64,000 nt of DNA from DASZVB01 sp036272055 (GTDB taxonomy: Bacteria > Myxococcota_A > Polyangia > Polyangiales > Polyangiaceae): assembly GCA_036272055.1 (NCBI GenBank), contig DATAZL010000091.1, forward strand, positions 46,490 to 110,489, written 5' to 3'. Numbering within the stretch: the first letter of the stretch is position 1; each line of letters starts with the position of its first letter. Position numbers and translations under genes: made by a program. Below are positions 16,983 through 25,740 of this stretch, in pieces. The notes under the pieces are model-generated. The model was not told the origin of the DNA. It saw only the letters and a list, made by a program, of their open reading frames with translations, and ran no database searches.

Positions 16983-17933
16983 TCAGTACGGGTCCTGACC
17001 GACGTAGTTGCCGGGCGGGGCGTAGTTACAGATCCAGATGTCCGTCTTGAACTGGCCGTTCATGCAGCTCGCGACGCCGCAGCCGAGCATGGTGCTCTTG
17101 CGCCACACGATCTGCGTGTAGTGACCGCAGCCGTCACTGTTCATCTTCGCGTAGCAGGTCATGTCGCACTTCTCGGTGCCGAAGAAGGTGCCGAACGTCC
17201 AGCACATCTTCTCGTTCGCCCAGCCGTCGACGGCTTGCTGCGCGGTGCTCGAGCCGAAGGTGCTCGAGAACGCAGCGAGGTTCTCTCCGTAGCCCTTCAT
17301 TTGGAGCTCTTGCTCGGTGCGATGATGCGGGCTCGAGCACGACGTCATCGCGAGGCTGTCGGCCCACTGCTGCGCGTAGGTCGCGAGCGCGTCCGACCAC
17401 ACGAGCGGCGGTAGCGCCGGCGTCGTCATCACCTCGGCACGCACTGCGTTGTGCGCGGCGGTGATCCCGACGAGGCGACCCGACTCCGGATCCATACCGG
17501 TCATCGTCGTGCCGCCCATGCCGGTCGACGTGCCGCCCTGCGCGCCCGCGGTCCCACCTTGTGTGCCACCGGCGCCGAGCGTGCCGCCCATCCCGACCAT
17601 GCCGCTCGCACCGCCCGAACCGAACACGCCACCCGACGAACCCGTTGCGCCACCGGGCGCAGGGCCGCCACCGGTGCCGAGCATCATGCCCATGATACCG
17701 CCTGCACTCACGCCGCCAGCACCGACCGCGCCGCCGGCTGTCGCCGCTGCGCCAGCATTACCCTGGCCGCCCATGCCGAAACCGTTCCCCATTTGCTGAG
17801 GAGCGACCCCGCCGCCGAACCCCGCTGCGCCGCCCACGCCGGCATTCGAGCCGGAGTCCCCGGAGCTACAGGCGGCAATGCCGGCTAGCAGAGTGACGCA
17901 CGCACCTAGTGACCACTGGTAGATCGGTTTCAT
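16983..17933 (-). CDS. CAP-domain (SCP/PR-1) lipoprotein
   Basis: A 316-residue secreted protein. The ATG at 17933 places a short signal peptide before the lipobox LAGIAAC. Residues ~22-140 are a Gly/Ala/Thr-rich flexible linker typical of myxobacterial surface lipoproteins. The C-terminal ~165 residues are a CAP domain: AAHNAVRAEV, a His-containing mid region (SPHHRTEQELQMKGYGENLA), GHYTQIVWRKST and the ending WICNYAPPGNYVGQDPY. CAP proteins of bacteria are extracellular and their activity is mostly unknown. It converges on mutH with no gap. Confidence 0.9.
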   Translation of the reverse strand: MKPIYQWSLGACVTLLAGIAACSSGDSGSNAGVGGAAGFGGGVAPQQMGNGFGMGGQGNAGAAATAGGAVGAGGVSAGGIMGMMLGTGGGPAPGGATGSSGGVFGSGGASGMVGMGGTLGAGGTQGGTAGAQGGTSTGMGGTTMTGMDPESGRLVGITAAHNAVRAEVMTTPALPPLVWSDALATYAQQWADSLAMTSCSSPHHRTEQELQMKGYGENLAAFSSTFGSSTAQQAVDGWANEKMCWTFGTFFGTEKCDMTCYAKMNSDGCGHYTQIVWRKSTMLGCGVASCMNGQFKTDIWICNYAPPGNYVGQDPY

Positions 17934-18147
17934 CGACGACCAAAAACTGCTGCAAGGGCGCACGCCGAACAGCGTGCAACGTGTTTGACTACAGTCGTTC
18001 GACCCGCCGTGAATCGGTCAAAAATATTCCGACGCCCACCGCAATTCGCTGCGCGCCGGCCGGAGCACCAAGGGAACGCGCCGCTGAAAAGCGCTAAGGG
18101 GCTTGTATTTGGGGTAACGCTTGCGTTCAGCGGCGCGTCCGCGCCGA

Positions 18148-18426
18148 TCAAGACGACACGAGGTTAGCAAGAATGTCGACCAGCTCAGCGGTGTCCTCGC
18201 ATGACGCGGTGCCTGCTGCGGCATCTTCTGGAAGGGCGGGCGCCGCTTGCTGAATTCGTTCGAGTCGAGCTTTCATACGGTCGAGCATGTCACTCAGGTC
18301 GCCCTGCCACGGATTCGCAGTGGACAGCCACATCGTTCCAAGTGGCGCGTGAACGGCACCCTCGTGCAGTCGCCAGCCTCTCGCAATCAAGGCGCAGATC
18401 AATCTGCCGCGGGATTCGTTGTCCAT
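18148..18426 (-). CDS. Small protein of unknown function next to the HNH gene
   Basis: A 92-residue open frame from ATG 18426 that overlaps the 3' end of the HNH gene by 28 nt. The composition is protein-like: tryptophans, a helical stretch around SDMLDRMKARLERIQQ and an acidic C-terminus. Codon choice is less GC-biased than in the surrounding chromosome, like the HNH gene itself. I recognise no family. It might be a partner or cargo of the HNH element, or a chance frame. Confidence 0.5.
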   Translation of the reverse strand: MDNESRGRLICALIARGWRLHEGAVHAPLGTMWLSTANPWQGDLSDMLDRMKARLERIQQAAPALPEDAAAGTASCEDTAELVDILANLVSS

Positions 18427-19748
18427 CGCTGCGTCTGGCTAACGTATCGGCGCTGACCCGCCGGTGCAACGGCAGCGGCGGAGACGACGCACGGCGGGGT
18501 CAGTCTGGCCAGCGCGTCTCGTACGACCCGTTCGATGTTCATCTCTGGCATCCCGAGCTTACAGGACTCGGCCAGCGCTCGGCGAACCTCGCCTTCTCGA
18601 AAGCCCAAGCCACGTAGCGCGGCGAAGGCTTTCGCCTGCATCTCCACCGCATTCGGTTCCAGCGACTGTCCGTAGTCGCTGCCGTCGGCATGCCGGAATC
18701 GAATACCTGCCGAGACGCCGCCGGAGACGACGAGCTCGCCGCGATGCGCTGCGCGATGGTGCGCGCCGCAAAGGTTAGTCAAATTGTCAGCATCATGCCC
18801 GCCACCCTCCGAACGCAGCTCCACGTGATGAACATCGAGAAACTGCGCGTTGCGGCAACCAGGGACCACGCACCTCTCATGATCGCGACGCCGCACGGTT
18901 CTGCGCGTCGAAGGCGCAACAGTTTGCTTCGCCCGTACGCCCACGTGGGCGGCGCTCTCGTTCTTGGCGGGATCTGCGCCCGCACTGGGAGGCCTGGTCA
19001 CCCCCAGGTGTTGACCGTCGCACTCGGCCATCGCGACGACCTCTGCGCTCACGGGTATGAGTTCTCCGTTCGCGTGCTGGTAACCCCCGCTGCACTCCGG
19101 GCAGACAGAGAGTGCGATCTAATAGCTCGCCCTGCCTTCGTCGGCCGGACCACCGAGAACGTGCCGCGCCATCAGCATGAGCGCAGAATCGTCATCGAGC
19201 GGAGTGCCGCTACGCTTGAGCTTGTTCATGGCTTCTCGGAAGAGCGCCAGCGTTTCGGGCGCCACTTCGAAGCGAAGAACGTGGCGCCGAGCATCAGGCC
19301 GCCCGGCGGAAGAAGGCTCGTCGCCCGGGCTCTTGCCGGCAACGAGCGCTTCCAGCTGGTGCACGGTCTTACCGCGAGCCACGTCGAGCCACGCGGACTC
19401 GGTCTCTGCAACCGCAACGCGCGTGAGCTCGCGCGCGGCGGACCAGTTCAACTCGCCGCTCGCGAGCCCTTGTGCGATGACCGGCAGCACTTCGAGCGCT
19501 TCAGCCACGCGCAGCTTCTCCTCCGTGGAGCGTGGCTTGTAGCCGAACAGACGTTCGATGTATTCGCCGAAGCTACCGTACCCGAGGTGCACATGAGCTG
19601 CCGAGCGCAACGCGGCGAGAAACCAACGCCCTTCTGCCGCGTCCGCCGCGGCGCGCTCGCGGGCCAGGAGCGACAGCGCTTCGTGCGCCCGAACCCATTC
19701 ACTTTTCTCGCCCGAGTCCTCGCTCGCTTCGATGTTGGTTCCCGCCAT
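18399..19748 (-). pseudogene. HNH endonuclease family gene interrupted by one in-frame stop
   Basis: Two open frames in the same reading frame (19748-19119 and the continuation to 18399) together make one myxobacterial-type HNH protein of about 449 codons. The N-terminal part is helical (DUF222-like region). The C-terminal half has the HNH core RRDHERCVVPGC...DVHHVELRSEGGGHD...NLCGAHHRAAH, followed by a RuvA-C-like helical tail. A TAG at 19119-19121 splits it where the text reads GRASY-stop-IALSVC. A Gln there, one base away (CAG to TAG), would restore a natural sequence. No ribosome-binding site restarts translation directly after the stop. A decayed second copy lies at 60460-60905. Confidence 0.82.
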
Positions 19749-20112
19749 GCCCAAGCAATACCACGCTGATTTTCAGCGCTTGTATCGTCGCGCAGCGCGC
19801 CTTTCGACGAGCAGATCGCCTTCGCCGCTGCCCACCGCGTAGAAGCTTCACGCGGCCCGACGTCGAGCGGCGCAGCATCGGTTTGGCGGAGCGCCTCGAG
19901 CTCGCGCCGGCCGTCTCACGGGATCACGTCAAGGAGAATCGTCGGCCCGAACACAATCAGTGACCAGACCAGTGGCCAAGTCCACGCGCGACGCTCGTTC
20001 CGCTCCTGTCCGTTGCTTGGCTTCACTAGCGACCCACAGTCGCGTGACGCGCGTTTCTCGCAGTGGGTTTTCTCTCCGTCAGAAACGGAGCGGTGCGCCC
20101 TCTCCACGCATT
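19749..20112. other. Upstream region of the HNH gene, partly repeated elsewhere
   Basis: About 360 nt without a well-supported gene. Positions about 19803-19848 match 60853-60898 with few differences, showing that the leader of the HNH gene was duplicated together with it. A 66-codon frame (20116 to 19916, minus) overlaps the preceding gene by GTGA and has a hydrophobic tail, but it is too weak to call. Confidence 0.5.
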
Positions 20113-20484
20113 TCACGGACCCGTGCAGTCATCCACGTCGTGCTCCCGACAGATACGAACGGTGACGTTGCAGTTGGAGTCGTAACTTGCAAACAGGCCG
20201 AGAATCCGACAGTAGGGGCGTGACCGATCCGAGCAATCTGCGTCGGAGATACACCGTTCGTGACAGAGGAGGTCGCCTTCCTGCGTACACTGCGTGTCGG
20301 AGCGTCCTGCATCGAGAAGCGTTGCACCCGGCGGAGGACAGCCAACGTCGTCATACAGGAACTGGCCGGCCCCACACTTGCCGCCGTCAGGTCCCGATAG
20401 CGGCGCCGCACCCGAGGCGCCCGACGCGGAGTCGCACGCCGTGATCATGAAAACGAACAGGCCGAGTCGGCAGGCACGTGACAT
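20113..20484 (-). CDS. Small Cys-rich lipoprotein
   Basis: A 123-residue protein starting at ATG 20484. A signal peptide with lipobox MITAC puts it in the envelope. The mature part has about a dozen cysteines, spaced as in the disulfide-rich domains of other myxobacterial lipoproteins (CISDADCSDRSRPYCRI resembles the repeated motif in the 43813 gene). No enzymatic motif is visible; function unknown. Confidence 0.75.
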   Translation of the reverse strand: MSRACRLGLFVFMITACDSASGASGAAPLSGPDGGKCGAGQFLYDDVGCPPPGATLLDAGRSDTQCTQEGDLLCHERCISDADCSDRSRPYCRILGLFASYDSNCNVTVRICREHDVDDCTGP

Positions 20485-20617
20485 GCGTCTGGGTAACGTA
20501 TTGCCGTTCCGCTGCGGGCGCCAGATTCACGGCGCCGCTTGCAGGAATCGGCGCCGACGTCCGAAGAGCGCAGTCGGGGCGCGGGCTCCGGCGGTACTCG
20601 GAGTATCGCTGTCGCGC

Positions 20618-21307
20618 TTAGAGCGGCGAGATCGCCAGATGCAAATGATCGCGATGATCACCATCGTCGTCCGGAGTTATTATTTGTTCGAAAAGCCCGG
20701 TGCGATCGAGCTCGCACGCCAGGCGGTTCAGGACGGGGGAGCCTTCTTCACAGCTCGGTCCCTGGCCACGCGCATAGTCGCGTGACACGTCGAGGCGGTG
20801 CTTGCCCATCGCGATGCGATGCACGTCGATGGCGAGGCCGAGCGCGTGCAGGCTCGGGTGCCCGCGCCGGGTGGTTCGATACACGTACGCGCCCGAGTGC
20901 TGCACTTCCTTGATACCGAAGGAACGGAGCTCCGGCGCGAGCATGTCGAGCGCGACGACGAGACGACAATCGCACACGAGCGACGTGGTCCCCGCCGTCT
21001 CGTAGCGCACGCCGCCGATGGGTCCCGTCACGTCGACGGGGGTGATCATGCCGGGCCTCGGCGCGATCTGGTGGAACGCGATGGAGTCTGTCGCGAGCAA
21101 GGCGAGACAGTCGTCCCCGTCGGGGATCGAGAGGCTCTTCACGCCGTGCCTGCCGTGGTGGACGTACGCGGTGAGCACGTCCTCGTGGGCGCCGGACGCG
21201 GGGCCTGGCATTCCGGGGAGCTCCGGCGGCAGCGACGAGCGCGCACAGCCGGCTATTGCCGTCGCGGCGATCGCGAAAAAACCTGCTCGAAGGAGCCCCG
21301 ACGTCAC
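20618..21307 (-). CDS. Extensin-like / D,D-peptidase-fold lipoprotein
   Basis: About 229 residues when started at GTG 21307, which gives a compact signal peptide with lipobox AIAGC at residue 21. A longer in-frame start at 21409 would overlap the divergent glutathione reductase gene and is less likely. The C-terminal half has the pattern of the extensin-like / peptidase M15 fold: HSGAYVYRT, HPSLHALGLAIDVHRI and a terminal HRDHLHLAI, which would supply the metal ligands. It may act on peptidoglycan in the periplasm, but the exact substrate is unknown. Confidence 0.78.
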   Translation of the reverse strand: MTSGLLRAGFFAIAATAIAGCARSSLPPELPGMPGPASGAHEDVLTAYVHHGRHGVKSLSIPDGDDCLALLATDSIAFHQIAPRPGMITPVDVTGPIGGVRYETAGTTSLVCDCRLVVALDMLAPELRSFGIKEVQHSGAYVYRTTRRGHPSLHALGLAIDVHRIAMGKHRLDVSRDYARGQGPSCEEGSPVLNRLACELDRTGLFEQIITPDDDGDHRDHLHLAISPL

Positions 21308-21407
21308 GGATCGAATCGTGTCACGCCGTCGCTCGCGCCCCCAAAAAACCCGCGTGACCTCGCTCGCTTGGCAACCGGGGGACCGCGTAGCATAAGTGTC
21401 TCGATAC

Positions 21408-22754
21408 ATGGATCGCTTCGACTACCTCGTGCTCGGCGGCGGAAGCGGCGGTGTCGCGTCCGCTCGTCGCGCCGCGATTCACGGCAAGCGCGTGGCGATC
21501 GTCGAGTCGGGGCGCTTCGGTGGCACGTGCGTCAACGTCGGCTGCGTCCCGAAGAAGATCATGTGGAACGCCGCGACGATCGCGGAGACGCTCGCCGACG
21601 CGGAGGGCTACGGCTTCGAGGTCGCGCCGATGAAGCTCGACTTCGCGCGGCTCCGCGCCGAGCGAGACCGCTACGTCAAGTTCCTGAACGGCGTCTACGA
21701 GAAGAACCTCGACGCCGAGAACGTCACGCGCATCAAGGGTTACGGACGCTTCCTCGACGCTCACACCCTCGACGTCGGCGGCGAACGCGTGTCGGCCGAT
21801 CACGTGCTCATCGCGACCGGTGGCAAGCCGCGCGTCCCCGACGTTCCCGGCGCCGAGCTCGGCATCACGTCGGACGGCTTCTTCGAGCTCGATGCGCGCC
21901 CCGGCCGCGTCGCCATAGTGGGAGGTGGCTACATCGCGGCTGAGCTATCCGGCGTGCTGCGGCATCTCGGCTCCGAGGTCGTCGTGCTCCTCCACCACGG
22001 CGAGCCGCTGCGCGGGTTCGACGCGATGCTACGCACCGAGCTCATGTCGCAGATGCGCGACAGCGGCATCGACGTTCGGCTCTGGTGCGAGCTCACGAAA
22101 ATCCGCGGAGAGAAGGGCGCGCTCTTCGTCGAGACCAAGACAGAAGAGGACCTGGGCGCCTTCGAGACCGTCGTGTGGGCGATCGGCAGATCACCGATGA
22201 CGTCGGGCATCGGGCTCGAGGACGTGGGCGTCACCCTCGACGCGGACGGCAACATCGTCGTGGACGAGCTCCAGGTGACGTCGGTACCGAGCATCTACGC
22301 CGTGGGGGACGTCACTGGACAGCTACAGCTCACGCCGGTCGCGATCGCCGCGGGGCGCAAGCTCGCCGACCGTCTCTTCGGCGGCCAGCCCGACGCGCGC
22401 ATGGACTACGCCGAGGTCCCGACCGTCGTGTTCAGTCACCCACCGATCGCCACCGTCGGCCTCAGTGAAGAGGCGGCGCGCGCAAGCTACGGCGAGCAGC
22501 ACGTGAAGGTCTACGAGCGCCGCTTCACGAACCTCTATCACGCCCTCACCGCGCGAAAACCGAAGACCACCGTGAAGCTCGTCACCGCGGGGCCCGAAGA
22601 ACGCGTCGTCGGCATCCACGTGATCGGGCTCGCCGCCGACGAGATGATCCAGGGCTTCGCCGTCGCGCTCCGGATGGGCGCCACGAAGGCGGATCTCGAT
22701 CGCACCGTGGCGATCCATCCGACGGCGGCCGAAGAGCTCGTGACCTTGCGCTGA
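21408..22754 (+). CDS. gor: Glutathione-disulfide reductase
   Basis: A 448-residue class I flavoprotein disulfide reductase. The FAD motif is GGGSGG (10-15), the redox-active pair is C41-VNV-C46 in the glutathione-reductase form GGTCVNVGCVPKKIMW, the NADPH motif is VGGGYIAAE, and the C-terminal dimer signature is HPTAAEELV. It recycles oxidised glutathione with NADPH. ATG 21408 is preferred over the GTG 12 nt upstream because MDRFDYLVLGGG matches family N-termini. The gene stands alone and diverges from the lipoprotein gene to its left. Confidence 0.95.
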   Translation: MDRFDYLVLGGGSGGVASARRAAIHGKRVAIVESGRFGGTCVNVGCVPKKIMWNAATIAETLADAEGYGFEVAPMKLDFARLRAERDRYVKFLNGVYEKNLDAENVTRIKGYGRFLDAHTLDVGGERVSADHVLIATGGKPRVPDVPGAELGITSDGFFELDARPGRVAIVGGGYIAAELSGVLRHLGSEVVVLLHHGEPLRGFDAMLRTELMSQMRDSGIDVRLWCELTKIRGEKGALFVETKTEEDLGAFETVVWAIGRSPMTSGIGLEDVGVTLDADGNIVVDELQVTSVPSIYAVGDVTGQLQLTPVAIAAGRKLADRLFGGQPDARMDYAEVPTVVFSHPPIATVGLSEEAARASYGEQHVKVYERRFTNLYHALTARKPKTTVKLVTAGPEERVVGIHVIGLAADEMIQGFAVALRMGATKADLDRTVAIHPTAAEELVTLR

Positions 22755-22833
22755 ACGCCGCGTGTCGCGTGCCGCTCAGCGCTGTCCACTGAGTATCGCG
22801 CCGACGGCGTGCTCGGGCACCGGGTCCGGACCG

Positions 22834-23970
22834 TCAGCTCCCGAGGAGATACGCGCAGAGGGAGTCGACCATCTGGTGGAACTCGCGACGTCGATAGTTC
22901 GCGCCGCTCTTCAGCCAGTCCACGTGCGCGGGCGGCTTTCTGTCGTCCTGGAAGTGCCCGACCACGTCGAGGTGATCACCGGCGCCGCACCACACGAGAT
23001 CGCCCCAGAGCATCGAGAGTGTGGGGACCACACCGTCTGCGTCACCGGGGTCGATGTGACGGCCGAAGGCGCGCGCGAGCGCCGAAGCCTGTTCCGGCGT
23101 GGGGACCGCGTACGGATAGAGCTCACGCGGATGGCTCGCGACGCTGTAGAGCGTCGTGTAGAGGGCGAGGTGCATCGCGCGCTTCGGCGAGATCACCGCG
23201 CCGAGAAAGCGCTTCGGCCCTGGCGAAGGCGCCGCGGTGGCGATGCAGCCGTAGCGCGTGTTCGGATGGTTCTCGACCGCGGCGTTGAAGAGCTCGCTCA
23301 CCTCCGGCATGAGCTGGATGATGCCGGCCTGGTCGTGCGCCAGCCGTCGCATGAAGTCGCCGATCTCTTTGCGACCACGCACGCCGACGATGCTGAGCAC
23401 CTGATCGGTCATGTCGTCGATGAGCTGGATGTCGAGCCCGAGGAGGCCGTCTGCCGCCCTCACCGTGGACACGAGCCGCTCGAGCACGGAGAGCGGGATA
23501 CGTCCGATCGAGAGCGAGGCGACGGTGAGGAGCGACACCACGTAGAGAAACCGCGTCCCGGACACGGTCGCGAAGTATGCGGAGAGCGGCGTGCCGTAGT
23601 GCGGGGTGTTGATGCCGAGCACGGAGCGCACGCGATCGCGCACGGCCTGCGGGACGCGTGTCCCCGGCAACGCCGTGCTCGGCGACATCAGGAGACGTGC
23701 GTCGAGCCCGCCGCTCGAGTGCCCGACGAGATGAATCGAATACGGATCGGGACTGCGACGAACGACCTCGGCGAGGACCACTGCGCGCGCGCGGATCGAC
23801 GACGTCGGCAGTGACGGCACGCGCTCGATGAGCACCGGGAGCTGCGCGCGCTCGAAGCGTTCACGGATCGCCGATTCGAGGTGCTGGAAATAGTCGTAGC
23901 CCGCGAGCGTCCCGAAGCCGAAGAGGCCCGGGATGAGGATGACGTGATGGGAGCGCGTCGCGTCAGGCAT
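22834..23970 (-). CDS. Alpha/beta hydrolase (triacylglycerol-lipase-like)
   Basis: A 378-residue hydrolase. It starts with a lipase-type oxyanion region (HHVILIPGLFGFG). The nucleophile elbow is GHSSGGLDAR and the segment LGINTPHYGTPLSAY follows, as in class I bacterial lipases. A late Asp (DADGVVPTLSM) and His (GDHLDVVGHF) complete a plausible triad. There is no signal peptide, so it is probably cytoplasmic or membrane-associated. The substrate is not determined. The long plus-strand frame opposite it is a shadow. Confidence 0.88.
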   Translation of the reverse strand: MPDATRSHHVILIPGLFGFGTLAGYDYFQHLESAIRERFERAQLPVLIERVPSLPTSSIRARAVVLAEVVRRSPDPYSIHLVGHSSGGLDARLLMSPSTALPGTRVPQAVRDRVRSVLGINTPHYGTPLSAYFATVSGTRFLYVVSLLTVASLSIGRIPLSVLERLVSTVRAADGLLGLDIQLIDDMTDQVLSIVGVRGRKEIGDFMRRLAHDQAGIIQLMPEVSELFNAAVENHPNTRYGCIATAAPSPGPKRFLGAVISPKRAMHLALYTTLYSVASHPRELYPYAVPTPEQASALARAFGRHIDPGDADGVVPTLSMLWGDLVWCGAGDHLDVVGHFQDDRKPPAHVDWLKSGANYRRREFHQMVDSLCAYLLGS

Positions 23971-24140
23971 GTCCGCCGCACATCATCCGACAGGGACCGA
24001 CTTCGGGGAAAGGCCGTGTCACCCGCCGCCGGGCCGGAATCGTGGGTCTTTACGCGACGGATCGGCCGTATTTCCGCGGTTCAGCGCGTCGAGGGGGGGT
24101 ACCTGGCGCCTCGGCCGTATCATCCGGGGAAGGTCGAACG

Positions 24141-24875
24141 ATGTCATCCCGCGCTCTCCTCTTCGTCGTCGCTGCGCTGGCACCTGCGTGCACCGTGAAC
24201 GCCGGCACCGTGCCGCCTCCCGCCGCGCCCGCGCCCGCCTATTACACATACGCGCCGGCCTACGGCGCACCGGTGTACGGCGCACCGCCGGTCCAGACGG
24301 CCCCCCCCGCGGCAGCGTCGTGCGACCCCGCAACGGGAAGCCCCGCACCAGTAGCGCACGCGCCGCGCTTCGTACCGCGAGAGCCCCACGACACAGTGGC
24401 CGTCGTCTCCCAACCCGCGCCCATCGTACGCCCCACACCGATCGTCGTTGCATCCACGCCGCGGCCGTCGCCCGTCGTGTCACGTCCCATCGCGCACCCC
24501 GTCGTCGTCCCCATAGCGTCGCAGCCTGGCGCGTCGCAGCCTGGCGCGTCGCAGCCCGTCGCGTCGCGTCCTGTCGTCCGGCCGTCGCGGGACGACATTC
24601 AGCGTCCGATTCCGCCGGCACGCGAGCCCGCGCGCCCCGTCGCGTCGCGTGGCCCCGAGTCGCGTGACGACATCGAGCGCCCGCTGCCCCGCTCGCCCGC
24701 CGCCAACACGCCGAGCCTCACGGCGCGCGAGCCGCAGCTATCGTCACCCGCGCGCGTCGTGCACATGTCGCGGCCTCACGCGCAGCCCGTCGCACTCCGT
24801 CCCGTCGCAGTGCACCCCGTCGTGCTCCGTCCCTCCCCCGCCCTGAACCGCGCCACGTCCGCCGAAAACCTCTGA
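24141..24875 (+). CDS. Pro-rich low-complexity lipoprotein
   Basis: A 244-residue protein starting at ATG 24141 after GGGGAAGG. A short signal peptide ends in a lipobox-like ALAPAC. The rest is Pro, Ala, Val and Ser rich without recognisable domains, with internal repetition (a 15-bp unit encoding GASQP occurs twice near 24530-24560). It is most likely a disordered envelope protein. It could be a chance frame kept open by GC bias, but the signal peptide and ribosome-binding site favour a real gene. Confidence 0.55.
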   Translation: MSSRALLFVVAALAPACTVNAGTVPPPAAPAPAYYTYAPAYGAPVYGAPPVQTAPPAAASCDPATGSPAPVAHAPRFVPREPHDTVAVVSQPAPIVRPTPIVVASTPRPSPVVSRPIAHPVVVPIASQPGASQPGASQPVASRPVVRPSRDDIQRPIPPAREPARPVASRGPESRDDIERPLPRSPAANTPSLTAREPQLSSPARVVHMSRPHAQPVALRPVAVHPVVLRPSPALNRATSAENL

Positions 24876-25059
24876 GCGTCGCCGGGGTCGGCGCTCGCCG
24901 GGGTCGACGCTCAAAGTTTTCCGCGCGACCCCACGAAAAATGAAGCGGGCCGCGACCCTCGAGAGGCCGTGAAGCGGACGCAAGGCATCGGCGATCCCTC
25001 GCGTCTTTGCTCGTCGCGACGCAAAGCACTGCGCAGGCTGCTCGAAGCGCCGCTGAGCG

Positions 25060-25740
25060 TCAGTGTTCAGGCGCGCCGAGCAGCGCGGGAAGCTCTGCCA
25101 TGGTCGCGAACGGGGTCGCGCCGGCGTGGCGGAGTCGCTCTGCGGGCGTGTGCCCGGCGTAGCCGAATACCGTCATTCCTGCGGCGATTGCGCCTTGCAC
25201 GCCGATCGGCGTGTCCTCGACGACGGCGGCGCGCGCGGGGGCGCAGCCCATTCTTTGAGCGGCGTACAGGAAGACGTCGGGTGCGGGTTTGCCTCGCGCG
25301 ACCTCCGTTGCGCTGAAGAGACGTCCCTCGAAACGGGGTAGCAAGCCGGTAAGCCCCAGCGTGGTTCGCATCTTGTCGTGATCGCCGCTCGAGGCGACGC
25401 AGTACGGGACGGCGAGGGAGTCGAGGACCGCTGCCACACCGTCGACGGCACGGAGCTCGACGGCGAGAGCGGCGTTGGTGCGTGCTCGCAAGGTCGTGAC
25501 GAGGTCGGCGGGCGGTACGCGACCGAGGAGCTCTTCGACGATCACCAGGCAATCTGCCATCGAGTGCCCGACGAAGCGCTCGAACATCGTGTCGAGGGTA
25601 ACGCTCGCGCCGAGCTCGTTGAGGAGCGCGGCGAAGATGCGGTTCGCGATCAGCTCGCTATCGACGAGCACGCCGTCGCAGTCGAATATGACGAGGTCGA
25701 AACGTCCCACCGCGGCTTCCTTCGAAGGCGTGGAGCTCAC
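25060..25740 (-). CDS. HAD-superfamily phosphatase (beta-phosphoglucomutase/GPH-like)
   Basis: About 226 residues from GTG 25740, which overlaps the stop of the M20 peptidase gene (GTGA), so the pair is translationally coupled. Motifs are in order: IFDCDGVLVDSE (nucleophile Asp), VASSGDHDK (motif II), RGKPAPDVFLYAA (Lys) and VVEDTPIGVQGA (acidic motif). The cap-domain type and length match phosphoglycolate phosphatase / beta-phosphoglucomutase relatives; the substrate is unknown. Confidence 0.88.
   Translation of the reverse strand: MSSTPSKEAAVGRFDLVIFDCDGVLVDSELIANRIFAALLNELGASVTLDTMFERFVGHSMADCLVIVEELLGRVPPADLVTTLRARTNAALAVELRAVDGVAAVLDSLAVPYCVASSGDHDKMRTTLGLTGLLPRFEGRLFSATEVARGKPAPDVFLYAAQRMGCAPARAAVVEDTPIGVQGAIAAGMTVFGYAGHTPAERLRHAGATPFATMAELPALLGAPEH

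Noticed and set aside
18399..19748. Transposon or intein as the cause of the HNH gene break
   Set aside because: The frame and sequence continue directly across the stop; there is no inserted sequence.
19916..20116. 66-codon minus-strand frame with a hydrophobic tail, overlapping the 20113 gene by GTGA
   Set aside because: Non-hydrophobic part has no protein-like features and the region shares sequence with the HNH leader elsewhere; too weak to call.
22762..23814. 350-codon plus-strand frame opposite the lipase-like gene
   Set aside because: Shadow of the minus-strand hydrolase, which has the complete catalytic pattern.
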